Below, piece after piece: positions 35,785-44,337 of a stretch of 64,000 nucleotides of DNA. Origin of the DNA: Roseococcus pinisoli (GTDB lineage: Bacteria > Pseudomonadota > Alphaproteobacteria > Acetobacterales > Acetobacteraceae); NCBI RefSeq assembly GCF_018413645.1, contig NZ_JAHCDA010000002.1, forward strand, positions 124,001 through 188,000, given 5' to 3'. A program made the translations under genes and the position numbers. Under the pieces are notes generated by a model. It saw only the letters and a program-made list of their open reading frames with translations. It was not told the origin of the DNA and did no database searches. Numbering within the stretch: the stretch's first letter is position 1; each line of letters opens with the position of its first letter.

Positions 35785-36438
35785 ATGCCCGATCTCACCC
35801 AGCTCGCTCTCTTTTCCGCCTCGGCGCTCCTGCTGGCGGTCACGCCCGGGCCAGGCATTTTCTACGTCGCTGCCCGGACGCTTTCTGGCGGGCGCTCTGA
35901 AGGTATTGCGTCCAGCTTCGGCACAGGAATTGGCGGCATGGTACACGTGCTCGCCGGCGGAATCGGCGTTTCAGCCATCGTGCTTGCCAGCGCAGAACTG
36001 TTCACCGGACTGAAGCTGCTCGGCGCGGTCTACCTCATTTGGATCGGCTTCCGCACGATCCAGGCTGCACGCCGCGAGTCATCCCTCATCGTAGAGAGTG
36101 GAGCCTCGTCTGCTTCGGTCGGCTCGAGCCGTGCCTTCCGAGAAGGTATCCTGGTTGAGGCTCTCAATCCAAAGACAGCAGTCTTTTTCCTGGCGTTCGT
36201 TCCGCAGTTCGTGGAGCCGGTGCAAGGCCATGTAGCTCTACAGTTCCTGGTCCTTGGTTCCGTATCTGTGGCGTTGAACACTCTCATTGATGTTCTCGTC
36301 GCCCTGGCGGCCGGGCGAATTCGTGATGGAGCTGCGGCACGGCCTGCCCTGATTCAACGGCTCCGGGTCGGATCGGGGGTGTCCATGGTGGCGCTCGGCG
36401 TCGGCCTGGCGTTGGTCAGGCGGCCGGCGGCCAATTAG
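35785..36438 (+). CDS. LysE/RhtB-family amino-acid exporter
   Basis: 217-residue membrane protein with about six helices. The N-terminal LLLAVTPGPGIFYVAARTLSGGRSEGI contains the family's PGP motif, and GVKLLGAVYLIWIGF-type sequence (TGLKLLGAVYLIWIGFRTIQ) and EALNPKTAVFFLAFVPQFV follow. Substrate unknown. An inverted repeat GATCTT/AAGATC lies just after the stop at 36442-36462. Confidence 0.92.
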   Translation: MPDLTQLALFSASALLLAVTPGPGIFYVAARTLSGGRSEGIASSFGTGIGGMVHVLAGGIGVSAIVLASAELFTGLKLLGAVYLIWIGFRTIQAARRESSLIVESGASSASVGSSRAFREGILVEALNPKTAVFFLAFVPQFVEPVQGHVALQFLVLGSVSVALNTLIDVLVALAAGRIRDGAAARPALIQRLRVGSGVSMVALGVGLALVRRPAAN

Positions 36439-36655
36439 CGAGATCTTGCGGCGCGTAAGATCGCGATGCCCTTCGGGGCTCACACGCATTTGGCTACCCA
36501 TCCTCCTCGCGGCGGTGCAGGCGTTCTTATGTTGTGGCGATGGAGTGAGAACGGCGTCCGGCGTCGCGATCGGTCATGCCGGATGGCTGCGGAGCAACTT
36601 CAGACGGTGCAGGTTGTTGCTCTGAGAGGCCACAGCTTTCCTTAGGAAATGCATC

Positions 36656-36928
36656 ATGACGAGCCAATCAGACATCGTTGAGCAGCGTATTCGCGAAACC
36701 GCATTCAAACTCTGGCAGCAGGCCGGCAGTCCGGAAGGACAAGACGAGATTTTCTGGCATCGCGCCAAGGAAGATATCGCTGCGCAAGAAGCTAAACTGG
36801 ATAACGAACTCCGAGGTACCTTTCCCGCGAGTGACGCATCGTCTTCGTCCGGCGCGGCGAGTCCAAGCACCAATGCGGAGCACACCGCGCTGCCCAGCGG
36901 GCTGATATCAAAGCCTGCTGATCGGTAG
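36656..36928 (+). CDS. DUF2934 small protein
   Basis: 90 residues. RIRETAFKLWQQAGSPEGQDEIFWHRAKEDI is the DUF2934 core; FPASDASSSS is also common in such proteins. The remainder is Ser/Ala-rich and probably disordered. Base composition is clearly less GC-rich than the neighbouring host genes, suggesting a different origin. Function unknown. Confidence 0.8.
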   Translation: MTSQSDIVEQRIRETAFKLWQQAGSPEGQDEIFWHRAKEDIAAQEAKLDNELRGTFPASDASSSSGAASPSTNAEHTALPSGLISKPADR

Positions 36929-36965
36929 GTTGAACGGTGGCCGAAGTTCGTGGTGGGATGGAGAA

Positions 36966-37535
36966 ATGATCCGCCGTTCTTTCGTTATACTGGCTTTCCT
37001 CGCCGCCTCTCTTTCACAGGCCGCAGCTCAGGGTGACGATATTCGACGCTCGCTTGGTGAGGCTCAGCGCGCCTATCAGAGCGGCGACCTCGGTGCGACC
37101 CGGATAGCGCTGGAGGAGGCGCTGCAATTGCTGGCCCAGCGGCGCGCGGCCGGGCTCGCCCGGTCATTGCCCGGGCCACTCCCAGGTTGGGCCGCGACGG
37201 ATGTCCCGGACAGTATGCAGGCAGACCTGACCGATGGAACCAGTGCGAGCCGCAGCTATCGCAACGCTGGCGGCCAGAGCGTGCAGGTTTCGCTGACCAT
37301 CGACAACCCGATGACGGCTCAGTTCGCCATGATCCTGACCAATCCAGGCATGGCCGGAAGCATGGGACGGCTGATTCGTATCGGCGACCGGCGCGCGCTG
37401 CAGATCGCGGATGATGTAATTCAAATGCCGGTGGACAATCGTATCCTGGTGACGATCACAGGCGATGGGCCAAATGAGGCGAAGCTTGCGTACGCGCGTG
37501 CGATCGATATCGCTCAGCTGATCACGCGCAACTGA
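36966..37535 (+). CDS. Secreted protein of unknown function
   Basis: 189 residues with a signal peptide (IRRSFVILAFLAASLSQAAAQ). The mature part has a short helical segment (RAYQSGDLGATRIALEEALQLL) resembling one TPR, then a beta-rich region with PLPGWAATDVPDSM and AGGQSVQVSLTIDNPMTAQFAMILTNP. I do not recognise a named family. ATG at 36966 is preferred because it opens the signal peptide. Confidence 0.7.
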   Translation: MIRRSFVILAFLAASLSQAAAQGDDIRRSLGEAQRAYQSGDLGATRIALEEALQLLAQRRAAGLARSLPGPLPGWAATDVPDSMQADLTDGTSASRSYRNAGGQSVQVSLTIDNPMTAQFAMILTNPGMAGSMGRLIRIGDRRALQIADDVIQMPVDNRILVTITGDGPNEAKLAYARAIDIAQLITRN

Positions 37536-37837
37536 GCGGCGTGAGGCGCCACGACTCATCCTCAACGGTTGAGCGGCATTTCCGGAACAACTCCTCCATG
37601 GGGATTTCCAGGCGGGCAAATCCAAACGGCGAGGGGAGGGGCTTGGTTGCCACGGCTTTTGGTAGCCTTGCGCCTGCAGACCGCCGAGCCGGACAGCATA
37701 GAATCATGAACGAATGGGGAACAAGGGCGCCAGGAATTCGTGCCACTTTGCCGCGATAGTTCCTGGATTGATCTGCATTTTCGTGACCGACCTGGGCTTG
37801 CCAGTCTGAGGCGATCCCCCTAGAAGCGCCTCACTTC
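37536..37837. other. Intergenic region before the tRNA-Thr remnant
   Basis: About 300 bases with no convincing gene on either strand; short frames here lack a ribosome-binding site and family-like sequence. The end nearest the tRNA (37770-37835) presumably holds the tRNA promoter, but I see no strong consensus. Confidence 0.5.
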
Positions 37838-37876
<39 letters not shown>

Positions 37877-37916
37877 CGGTGTCCTACGGCGCCAAACCCT
37901 CAGAAAACCTAGCCTT

Positions 37917-39026
37917 TCAAGCGACGCTCGAATTGCGTTGCCACTGTGGTGTCAGCCCCCAAATTTGCCGAATTGAGGCGGCGTGGTGCCCTGGCAGCGA
38001 GTGGGCATAGCATTCGACCTGACCCACCGACGCCCAGCCGCCATCGTCGCGAAGCCGCAGCAGATCCTTGTGGATGACGTGATGCCAACTGGCCCATGTG
38101 TGGCGCAGGGCGTGGGGGCCGATTTCGGGGATCCAGCGCCGCTTCGGTCGCCCAGCGACCTTCCATTCCTGCCACCTTCCGCCGACCCCGGCCCGCTGGC
38201 AGGTCGTTGCCCATGGCGTGCGTAGCTGGCCACCGCCGTTATCACTGGCCCTGTACGGCTCTCTGTCCACGCGCCTGAACACGCGCCCTTCGCGATGCGG
38301 AAGGGCGGCCAGCATGGCAACGGCGGCCGGGTACAAATCTACCACACGGCGTTTCCCGGCCTTGGTCGTCTCCGGCAGCAGGATGGCAAGCCGCGCCGAC
38401 AGATCCACTTGGGCCCAATCGAGGGTTAGGGTCTCGCCAACTCGGCAGCCCGTGCAGGCGAACCACACCACCAGAGGCCGAAAGGCGGGCGGGGCTCGCT
38501 CGATCATCAGGGCCACGGTTTCGGGCGTTTGCGGCTTCGGGGTCGCCTCCTCCAACTCGGGCGACTTGATACGCGGTTCGGGGCCCCATCCCATCCAAGC
38601 GGCGTGGGACATGACCGCGCGAACGGGCACGATAATGTTCCGGACGACCGTGGACGCTGCCGCGCCTGGACGCAGGATCGCATCAACCGCCACCCCAACG
38701 GACGCCTGGTTAATCTCGTCGAGCGGCGTATCGCCAAAGTGCTCCGTCAACCGGTCAAGCAGTTTGAGAGTGCCGGCCGACCGGTCTTCGTGGCGGATGT
38801 ATTCGGCTACGGCTTCGCCCCACCCTCGAACTGCAGGACGTTCGCCGATGTGCGCGTCCCGGATGATCTTGGCTTCGATGAGGCGGAGCTCTTCTGCCGC
38901 AGCAGTTGGCTTATCAGATCCCGCGCGACGGCGGATCCTGACACCTTTCGCCGCGCCGGCAGGGGTGACGGTGCCGGTAATCCATAGACCTTCGTGGCCA
39001 GGGCGCCGGACGAGTTTGAGGGGCAT
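37917..39026 (-). CDS. int: Tyrosine-recombinase integrase
   Basis: 369 residues. Catalytic residues visible: Arg195 in TGCRVGETLTLDW, Lys in the beta-hairpin region (TTKAGKRRVVDL), His305-x-x-Arg308 in HALRHTWASW, Trp331 at the second His/Trp position (GGWAS) and nucleophile Tyr340 in VECYAHSLPG. N-terminal MPLKLVRRPG and the core-binding domain (66-150) are typical of alphaproteobacterial phage integrases. It reads toward the tRNA-Thr attachment site; its 5' end overlaps the xis frame by 220 bases. Confidence 0.95.
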   Translation of the reverse strand: MPLKLVRRPGHEGLWITGTVTPAGAAKGVRIRRRAGSDKPTAAAEELRLIEAKIIRDAHIGERPAVRGWGEAVAEYIRHEDRSAGTLKLLDRLTEHFGDTPLDEINQASVGVAVDAILRPGAAASTVVRNIIVPVRAVMSHAAWMGWGPEPRIKSPELEEATPKPQTPETVALMIERAPPAFRPLVVWFACTGCRVGETLTLDWAQVDLSARLAILLPETTKAGKRRVVDLYPAAVAMLAALPHREGRVFRRVDREPYRASDNGGGQLRTPWATTCQRAGVGGRWQEWKVAGRPKRRWIPEIGPHALRHTWASWHHVIHKDLLRLRDDGGWASVGQVECYAHSLPGHHAASIRQIWGLTPQWQRNSSVA

Positions 39027-39202
39027 GCGGCCTCCAGGGCGGCGAGGGCGGCGTCATCATAGCGGATTTGGCCGCCGACACGTCGAGTAGGGATGTGGTG
39101 AGACCGCTCCATGCGCTGGAGCGTCCGCACGCTGATCGTGAGTTGTCGGGCGACTTCCTCCCGGGATAGCCATCGGGGCAGGGTATCACCCATCGTCGTC
39201 AC
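38807..39202 (-). CDS. Excisionase-like HTH (MerR/Xis type) protein
   Basis: 131 residues in the longest form. Residues 9-55 form the DNA-binding domain of the helix-turn-helix 17/Xis type: WLSREEVARQLTISVRTLQRMERSHHIPTRRVGGQIRYDDAALAAL. The remainder is Ser/Ala/Arg-rich and overlaps the start of int by 220 bases in another frame, which is unusually long. The HTH portion is convincing; the tail could be translated without being under selection. Start at 39202 or 39193. Confidence 0.7.
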   Translation of the reverse strand: MTTMGDTLPRWLSREEVARQLTISVRTLQRMERSHHIPTRRVGGQIRYDDAALAALEAACPSNSSGALATKVYGLPAPSPLPARRKVSGSAVARDLISQLLRQKSSASSKPRSSGTRTSANVLQFEGGAKP

Positions 39203-39512
39203 CTCCCGCGCGGTCGACGGCGGCGGCGAGCAACTTGGCGTGCTGGTCGGTCATGCCGAGTTGCTGCGGGTAACAGATGCCATCGCTCTCGCGCTCGATC
39301 TCGACGTACCCTTCCGGCAGTGCGCGTAGGAAGGCGGCGATGGCGACGGCCGCCGCGTGGGTGTGCATTAAGCACTCCGCTGAATCGCGCTGGCCTCGGA
39401 GGCTGTCGAGCTGACAGTCGCGGCACATACCGCCGCCCGCGTCTCCCTCGAGCACCGGGCAGATGGCGCGCGTGGCTGCTTCCAGCGCCTCCCTAACCGC
39501 ATCACCCGCCAT
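39186..39512 (-). CDS. Small phage protein with Cys cluster, unknown function
   Basis: 108 residues, acidic. The segment ICPVLEGDAGGGMCRDCQLDSLRGQRDSAECLMH has four Cys that might bind zinc; HTHAAAVAIAAFLRALPEGY follows. It overlaps both neighbours slightly, fitting the compact leftward operon. No family recognised. Confidence 0.65.
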   Translation of the reverse strand: MAGDAVREALEAATRAICPVLEGDAGGGMCRDCQLDSLRGQRDSAECLMHTHAAAVAIAAFLRALPEGYVEIERESDGICYPQQLGMTDQHAKLLAAAVDRAGGDDDG

Positions 39513-39822
39513 CGCCCGCCTCCTCGGCGAAATCCTCGAAGCGAGCCAGCATTTGTCGGTTCATCTCGAAGGCGTCGACAAAGTCTCCGTCGATAAAAAG
39601 GTCGATGAGAAGGTCGCCCTCCACGCCTACCGGCTCGCCGAACTCGGCTTTCGCGGCTTCGAAGGCCTCCCGAGCCTTCACCGCCGACATAAGGAAATTT
39701 CGTTCTGTCTTATGCGGACCGACCTCGCAATCATCTTCGTCTAGAAGGGCGCAGACATGCAGGCCCGTGTCGCAAGGATAGTATTGCGCATCCAGCTTCT
39801 CGATGAGTTCCGATCTATTCAT
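39502..39822 (-). CDS. Small acidic phage protein, unknown function
   Basis: 106 residues, rich in Asp and Glu, with Cys in YYPCDTGLHVCALLDEDDCEVG. No family recognised. It overlaps the next gene by 8 bases and the preceding frame by 11, as other genes of the leftward operon do. Confidence 0.65.
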   Translation of the reverse strand: MNRSELIEKLDAQYYPCDTGLHVCALLDEDDCEVGPHKTERNFLMSAVKAREAFEAAKAEFGEPVGVEGDLLIDLFIDGDFVDAFEMNRQMLARFEDFAEEAGDGG

Positions 39823-40051
39823 CGCCAGCCTCCATGCGATCGAGCTCGGCCCGGACGGCGAGGCCGAGGGGGGTGAGGTACCAGTACCGGCGGTTGGACG
39901 GGTATGGCCTCCTGACTAATCCGCGCTCGGAGAGTTGCCCCGCGATGCCGGCGGTTGCGCACCAAGCGAGGTCGCGGAACATCGGATCGGCGAGCGCCTT
40001 GGCCTGCGCCGGGCTGAGCCCGCGCGCGATGGTGGCGGGGTCGGGGGTCAT
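39815..40051 (-). CDS. Small winged-helix-like phage protein
   Basis: 78 residues. IAGQLSERGLVRRPYPSNRRYWYLTPLGLAVRAEL looks like the recognition helix and wing of a winged-helix DNA-binding fold (xxLxxxGLVxRxxx...YxLTPxGxxxR). Coupled to the methyltransferase gene by a 4-base overlap. A regulatory role is a guess. Confidence 0.65.
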   Translation of the reverse strand: MTPDPATIARGLSPAQAKALADPMFRDLAWCATAGIAGQLSERGLVRRPYPSNRRYWYLTPLGLAVRAELDRMEAGDE

Positions 40052-40719
40052 GCTGGCGCTCCGAACAGCAGCCCTTGGCGCTGCACCTCGGTAAGTCGGC
40101 GCAGGGCGACGCCGAAATACCGAGGATCAATCTCGCACCCGATAAACTCTCGCCCGGCAGATACGGCCGCCTCGCCGGTGCTTCCGCTCCCCATAAACGG
40201 ATCGCCCACCGGGCCGTTCGGCAGTTTGCGGAGGAGGCGCTGCAGGAGAGCGACCGGCTTCTCATTCGGATGCAGTCGGCCGTTGCTCGCCATGGACTGC
40301 ACGGGCGGGTGGTAGATCACCGCGCCCTCGTCCCGTGAGCCGACGAACCCCTTGCCCAGCACATAGATTTCTTCGGTGCTTGGCTTCCATGGGATGTCCA
40401 GCGCGCCCATGCCCAGGGCCGCCCCCTTGTCCCAGATCAGCCGCGCGCGGGTGCCTGGCGGGCGCGGGGCCTTGTCGCTCCCGAAGACCAGCATGGGCAC
40501 GTCGGGCAGGCCGCGCAGCACTTGGTCGCGGACGGCGACTGTCTCGTCGCCCCGGATGGTGCCCTCGGCCCAGAGGTGGGCGGTGGCATATCCGCTCCGG
40601 TAACCAATCCCGAACGGCGGATCGGTGAGGATCGAGCCGACCCGGGCGAACATCTCGAGCGCGTCACGGGCATCGCCATGGATCAGCGTGGCCAGCCCGA
40701 CGCGATGGATTTCCAGCAT
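40048..40719 (-). CDS. DNA methyltransferase (N4/N6, beta-class order)
   Basis: 223 residues. Catalytic motif IV DPPFGIG (33-39) precedes the AdoMet-binding motif I DPFMGSGST (173-181), the beta-class order of site-specific adenine or N4-cytosine methyltransferases. HPNEKPVALLQRLL before motif I is typical of the family. The target-recognition part (40-150) is short, so the site cannot be guessed. The ATG at 40719 fits; a longer frame to 41052 is Arg-rich. No restriction partner is adjacent, so it is probably an orphan phage enzyme for protection or regulation. Confidence 0.9.
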   Translation of the reverse strand: MLEIHRVGLATLIHGDARDALEMFARVGSILTDPPFGIGYRSGYATAHLWAEGTIRGDETVAVRDQVLRGLPDVPMLVFGSDKAPRPPGTRARLIWDKGAALGMGALDIPWKPSTEEIYVLGKGFVGSRDEGAVIYHPPVQSMASNGRLHPNEKPVALLQRLLRKLPNGPVGDPFMGSGSTGEAAVSAGREFIGCEIDPRYFGVALRRLTEVQRQGLLFGAPA

Positions 40720-41099
40720 CACGCCCCTCCCTCGGCCTGCGCGGCGAGCACGCGGAGGGCGGCGGATCGGCGAGCGAGAGGTTCGGACCGCCCAATTCCG
40801 ACAAGGTGCCCCGGCAGAGCTACAGCGGTCCATATCGTGCCCGAGCGCACTGTCTGCACGATATCCTCTTGCTCCAGCGCGGCGTCGAGGGAACGAGTAA
40901 AAGCGGGCAGCTCGACGGCGTAGGAGGTGCGGCGCAGGGCCCCATCGGGGAAGAAGACGCCGACTTGGTGCCATTCCCCTGCGGCGTCCTGGTCCCAGCC
41001 AATGGCCCGCGCGATATCCTCGTCGTTGCGGCGGTCCCAAGCGGGGCCGCACGTTTCCAAGCGCTCCGCGAGCGCCAGCAGCGTCGCGCGTTCAGCCAT
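40719..41099 (-). CDS. Phage protein of unknown function
   Basis: 126 residues. The N-terminal half, LLALAERLETCGPAWDRRNDEDIARAIGWDQDAAGEWHQVG, has the look of short early proteins of alphaproteobacterial phages that start with a leucine-rich helix and contain a DxxIAxAIGW segment. Touches the methyltransferase start by one base. Function unknown. Confidence 0.65.
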   Translation of the reverse strand: MAERATLLALAERLETCGPAWDRRNDEDIARAIGWDQDAAGEWHQVGVFFPDGALRRTSYAVELPAFTRSLDAALEQEDIVQTVRSGTIWTAVALPGHLVGIGRSEPLARRSAALRVLAAQAEGGA

Positions 41100-41670
41100 C
41101 GGCCTGCTCCCCGGTCGTGGGCGTGCGGGCGAGCAGCTTGGCCAGCATGAGGCGCGTGACGGTCAGGGTCTCGGCCATGTCCGCCTCGCCCTCCTCCGCT
41201 GCGGTCCTTATCCCGACATCGAGCAAGGACAGGACATCCGCCCGATTGCGCTCCCGCTCTTCCTCGCGCGCCTGCTCCAGCGCGGTGGCCAGCGCCGCGC
41301 CGAGGTCGGGCGGCGGGGTGAGGGCTTGCAGTGCGGCCAGTCGGGCAGCATCGCGTCTGCGCCCATACTCCTCGGGTGCCATGGCGATGGCTTCGGCGGG
41401 CGCGGTCGCCGGGAGCGTCCAAAAGCACTCCTCGGCCGAATCCCGCCCCATGGCCCACGCAGCGCCGAGGTCGGCGTCGGTGCGGACGGGGCCGAGGTAG
41501 GCCCAACCTTCGGCGGCCAGGTCGAACGGAGGCACCTCCTCGCCGGAGCATGGGGCACGCCAAGACCGCGTCGCAGCGATCCATTCCGTTGGCGCGTCGT
41601 CTATCCAGTGCCACCCATCCTGCTCCGGATTGACCGGCACGCCGTCCCAGGGCGTCGCGAGCGGGCTCAT
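41092..41670 (-). CDS. Phage protein of unknown function
   Basis: 192 residues. N-terminal part is Trp-rich (QDGWHWIDDAPTEWIAATRSW), then a long helical stretch rich in Glu and Ala (ALATALEQAREEERERNRADVLSLLD). No family recognised. Overlaps both neighbours, in the leftward operon. Confidence 0.65.
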   Translation of the reverse strand: MSPLATPWDGVPVNPEQDGWHWIDDAPTEWIAATRSWRAPCSGEEVPPFDLAAEGWAYLGPVRTDADLGAAWAMGRDSAEECFWTLPATAPAEAIAMAPEEYGRRRDAARLAALQALTPPPDLGAALATALEQAREEERERNRADVLSLLDVGIRTAAEEGEADMAETLTVTRLMLAKLLARTPTTGEQADG

Positions 41671-42524
41671 GCGCGCGCCTCCATCCGCAGAACCATTTGG
41701 AGCCGGAACACCTCCCTCAGCGGCAGCCCATGCTTACGGGCCACCTCAGCCGGATCAGCGCGCCGCCGAGACAGGTCCATCCGGGCACCGTCGTACTTGC
41801 GGGCCGTCACCGCATCCGCGATCGCGGGGCTGGGCTCGATGATGGGTTCGGGCGGTGCAGCAGCCGCAGCTTCCGCCTCGCGGACCCGACACAGGCGCTC
41901 CATGTCCGCGCGGTGGGCGGCGCGCTCCTGGCGCCGGAGCTCGGCGGCCGGCTTGTCCTCCTTGGCCGGCTTCGGCGGGGCAACGAGCTTAGGCGGCTTC
42001 GGCGGCCGGGCTCCGGATCGATGAGCACGCCGGCGCCGGTTGGAGCGCGCCTTGACCAGCCGCTGGCGCGCCAAGCGCTGCTCGGCCTCCTCCGCAGTCC
42101 ACACGCGCGGGAGGCGTCGCAGCCCGAGCTTTTGCGCGTGCGCGCGCACGGTCTTCGGGTTCTTGAGCGGCGGGCCGGCCATTGCGGATAGCGTGGTCCA
42201 GATCTCCACCTCAGCGACGCCGGCCGGGTATGCCTCACGCATGTAGGCCGCACGCTCGGGAGTCATGCACTCCTGTGCCCCTCGCTTTTTCTTGAGCCCA
42301 GGCGTGTCGCGGTGGGCAGCCCGGGAGTGCTCAGGCGAGAGCCGCAGGCCGAGGACATGCATGCGCCATGCGACCTGCTGCCACCGGGTGATGGGCGCGC
42401 CCGGCAGCTCGTTGAGCGGGACGACGCAGCTACGGCGCGCGCTGCCGCCCTTGACCAGCTCGGCCAGCAGCGCGTCGCGGGCCGGGTTCCAGACGCGGAG
42501 GGCAGGGGCGGGGGCGGGGGTCAT
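41667..42524 (-). CDS. Phage protein with basic linker, possible DNA-binding
   Basis: 285 residues. N-terminal half contains two stretches that resemble GcrA/SANT-like helices (ARDALLAELVKGGSARRSCVVPLNELPGAPITRWQQVAWRMHVLGL and TVRAHAQKLGLRRLPRVWTAEEAEQRLA). The middle is Arg/Lys/Pro-rich, and the end RRADPAEVARKHGLPLREVFRLQMVLRM looks like a further helix-turn-helix. DNA binding is likely but unproven. Confidence 0.65.
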   Translation of the reverse strand: MTPAPAPALRVWNPARDALLAELVKGGSARRSCVVPLNELPGAPITRWQQVAWRMHVLGLRLSPEHSRAAHRDTPGLKKKRGAQECMTPERAAYMREAYPAGVAEVEIWTTLSAMAGPPLKNPKTVRAHAQKLGLRRLPRVWTAEEAEQRLARQRLVKARSNRRRRAHRSGARPPKPPKLVAPPKPAKEDKPAAELRRQERAAHRADMERLCRVREAEAAAAAPPEPIIEPSPAIADAVTARKYDGARMDLSRRRADPAEVARKHGLPLREVFRLQMVLRMEARA

Positions 42525-43384
42525 GCGCCCTGCTCCGCGTTCGCCAGAGCATCGAGGCGGTCCTCGATTTCCCCCAGCGCGCCTGTCTCGAAGGACGGAT
42601 CGTCGGCGGCCACGGCCTCGATATGCGGCCGCATCGCTTCGCGCCAGCTCGCCACCGCGGTCGCGGACTCCAGCTTGCCCAGCTCCCGCATGAACCACCG
42701 CTGCCAGTGTTGAAGCGACGGGCAGTCGATGACCGAGGTGTCGGCCATGATCAGGGTGTACTTCTGCTCGGGCGCCGGCGGCGCGCTCGGAAGGCGCTCG
42801 GCCGTGCTGGTGATGGTCGGGCCAGCAGCCGGAGGCATCTGGTCGCGCGGGGCCTCGGGGGAGAATTCCTCCGGAGCATAGACGCCCAGCATGACCTCCG
42901 GCGCCCAGCGGCGCCCCCAGACGCGGCTCACGCTGTAGATGAGCTGCTGATCAGGCTGCTTGGCCCACATCTGGTTCGTGGTCTTCACATCCTTCAGCTT
43001 CACGGCCGCCGTCTTCGGCTTTGTCTCTCCTCGGATCCGGCCAGTGCAGGTGCAGGTGCGCTCCTCGCCGTCGCCGGCGAATTCATAGTCCAGTCGGCCG
43101 TCGAGGATCCCGCAGCTTTGAATGGCCGCGGCCACCAGCTTGCCCTCGAACATGAGCTTGCCCTGGATAACGCTGGTGCTTTGGGCCACAGCGAAGGGGC
43201 TCATGTTCCAGCGGGACGCCTGCTCGATGACCATGAGGCAATCGGACGGGCTGCCCTGCAGCGCCTTGGGCACGAGGGAGCCGCGGCACATCATATCGGC
43301 GAGCCGCATAGCCTCGGAAAGATTGCTGGGCGCCAGAGAGGAGATGGCGCTGGTCGGCCGGTCGGCCGGGACGATCGCGTTCAT
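42521..43384 (-). CDS. recT: RecT-family single-strand annealing protein
   Basis: 287 residues. The core LADMMCRGSLVPKALQGSPSDCLMVIEQASRWNMSPFAVAQSTSVIQGKLMFEGKLVAAAI is the RecT-family pattern (PF03837). Anneals complementary DNA during phage recombination. The ATG at 43384 is used; the longer frame is shadow. The Gp157-like gene is immediately upstream with a 4-base overlap, a pairing seen in many phages. I see no RecE-type or other exonuclease beside it. Confidence 0.88.
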   Translation of the reverse strand: MNAIVPADRPTSAISSLAPSNLSEAMRLADMMCRGSLVPKALQGSPSDCLMVIEQASRWNMSPFAVAQSTSVIQGKLMFEGKLVAAAIQSCGILDGRLDYEFAGDGEERTCTCTGRIRGETKPKTAAVKLKDVKTTNQMWAKQPDQQLIYSVSRVWGRRWAPEVMLGVYAPEEFSPEAPRDQMPPAAGPTITSTAERLPSAPPAPEQKYTLIMADTSVIDCPSLQHWQRWFMRELGKLESATAVASWREAMRPHIEAVAADDPSFETGALGEIEDRLDALANAEQGA

Positions 43385-43836
43385 GCCTTGCGGCTCCTCA
43401 CGAACAGAGAAGGGGACGAGTTGCTGATGACGGCGCCGGGCACCGTCTCGCCGGCGTCGAGCGCGGCCTTGATGGCGGCCGTGTCGGGCTTGGGCGGCTG
43501 TGGCACCAGGAAGCGCTCGGGCAGCAGCGCCGGGTCCGTGATCCGGACGCGCGCCGTCTCCGAGTAGCCAATGGTGTGCGTGCCCGTCGAAAAGGAGGGC
43601 GCGCCCAGGTCGGCCATGACGGACAGCAGCGCCTCGCGGACCTGCTTGGCCAAGGCGTCGGGGCGCGCGGCGAAGCTCTCGATGGCGACGAGTGCACGGC
43701 CCGCCCGGAGGAGGGTGGCCTCCACCTCCTGAGCGTCGTGGGCGTCGGCGGCCAGGATGCGCAGCGCCCGCGGCAGGTCGGCATCGAGCATGATCGCGGA
43801 CAGCGGCCCGCGGATCGGGGCGGCGTGGTCCGTCAT
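43381..43836 (-). CDS. Siphovirus Gp157-like protein
   Basis: 151 residues. The C-terminus RVRITDPALLPERFLVPQPPKPDTAAIKAALDAGETVPGAVI matches the well-known end of Gp157-family proteins (PDxxAIKxALKAGExVPGAxL). N-terminal half is helical. The role is unknown, though members were once linked to phage resistance in Streptococcus. Typically adjacent to RecT or SSB genes, as here. Confidence 0.8.
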   Translation of the reverse strand: MTDHAAPIRGPLSAIMLDADLPRALRILAADAHDAQEVEATLLRAGRALVAIESFAARPDALAKQVREALLSVMADLGAPSFSTGTHTIGYSETARVRITDPALLPERFLVPQPPKPDTAAIKAALDAGETVPGAVISNSSPSLFVRSRKA

Positions 43837-44096
43837 GCCCGCATGCCCCTATAAGCCTCGGCCTCACGGAGCGCCTGGCAGGCCGCCTCTGTCTCGCCGC
43901 TCGCGGCCTCCTCCAGCGCATCGCCGAGCGCGCAGGTCTGCATGCTGCCGGTGTCGGCGCCGAGCTGCTTGAGGCGGACCGCGGCCATCTGCAGGATGAT
44001 GCGCACTTCGGTCGGCGGCATCCCGATTGGGGACCGGTCGAACGGTGACGGCGACATCGGCGCGCCGTGGCTGTGGTGCATTCCGTCACGCGGCAT
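43833..44096 (-). CDS. Small phage protein, unknown function
   Basis: 87 residues starting at MPRDGMHHSHGAPMSPSP; helical second half (TEVRIILQMAAVRLKQLGADTGSMQTCALGDALEEA). Coupled to the Gp157-like gene by 4 bases. The frame continues further upstream but that part overlaps the previous gene and is Arg-rich. Confidence 0.6.
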   Translation of the reverse strand: MPRDGMHHSHGAPMSPSPFDRSPIGMPPTEVRIILQMAAVRLKQLGADTGSMQTCALGDALEEAASGETEAACQALREAEAYRGMRA

Positions 44097-44337
44097 GTCG
44101 AATGTCCTCCAGCGCGCGCAACTGCGCGGTGTTCCATTCCAGGCGATCGGTGGCTTCGCGGATGCGCTCAGCGATGCGGCGCTGCGCGGGGTGGCCGATG
44201 GGCAGGCCGCCCCGCCTCGCAACGGCTTCTGCGATGTCCACTCGGGCGCGCTCGACGCCGTTGAGGTACCGGGCGCGGGAGGCCGGCTCGCGCCAGTCCT
44301 CGTGATCGGCGGCGATCTCGGTGCGGAGGGCCATCAC
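44086..44337 (-). CDS. Small phage protein, unknown function
   Basis: 83 residues, mostly helical and charged (ARYLNGVERARVDIAEAVARRGG, RRIAERIREATDRLEWNTAQLRALED). No family recognised. Overlaps the next gene by 11 bases and the previous by 4. Confidence 0.6.
   Translation of the reverse strand: MMALRTEIAADHEDWREPASRARYLNGVERARVDIAEAVARRGGLPIGHPAQRRIAERIREATDRLEWNTAQLRALEDIRHAA

Noticed and set aside
36442-36462. Terminator after the LysE-type gene
   Set aside because: GATCTT/AAGATC is a short inverted repeat without a T run, so I mention it only as a weak structure.
40048-40719. Restriction-modification system
   Set aside because: The methyltransferase has no adjacent endonuclease-like gene; neighbours are small phage proteins.
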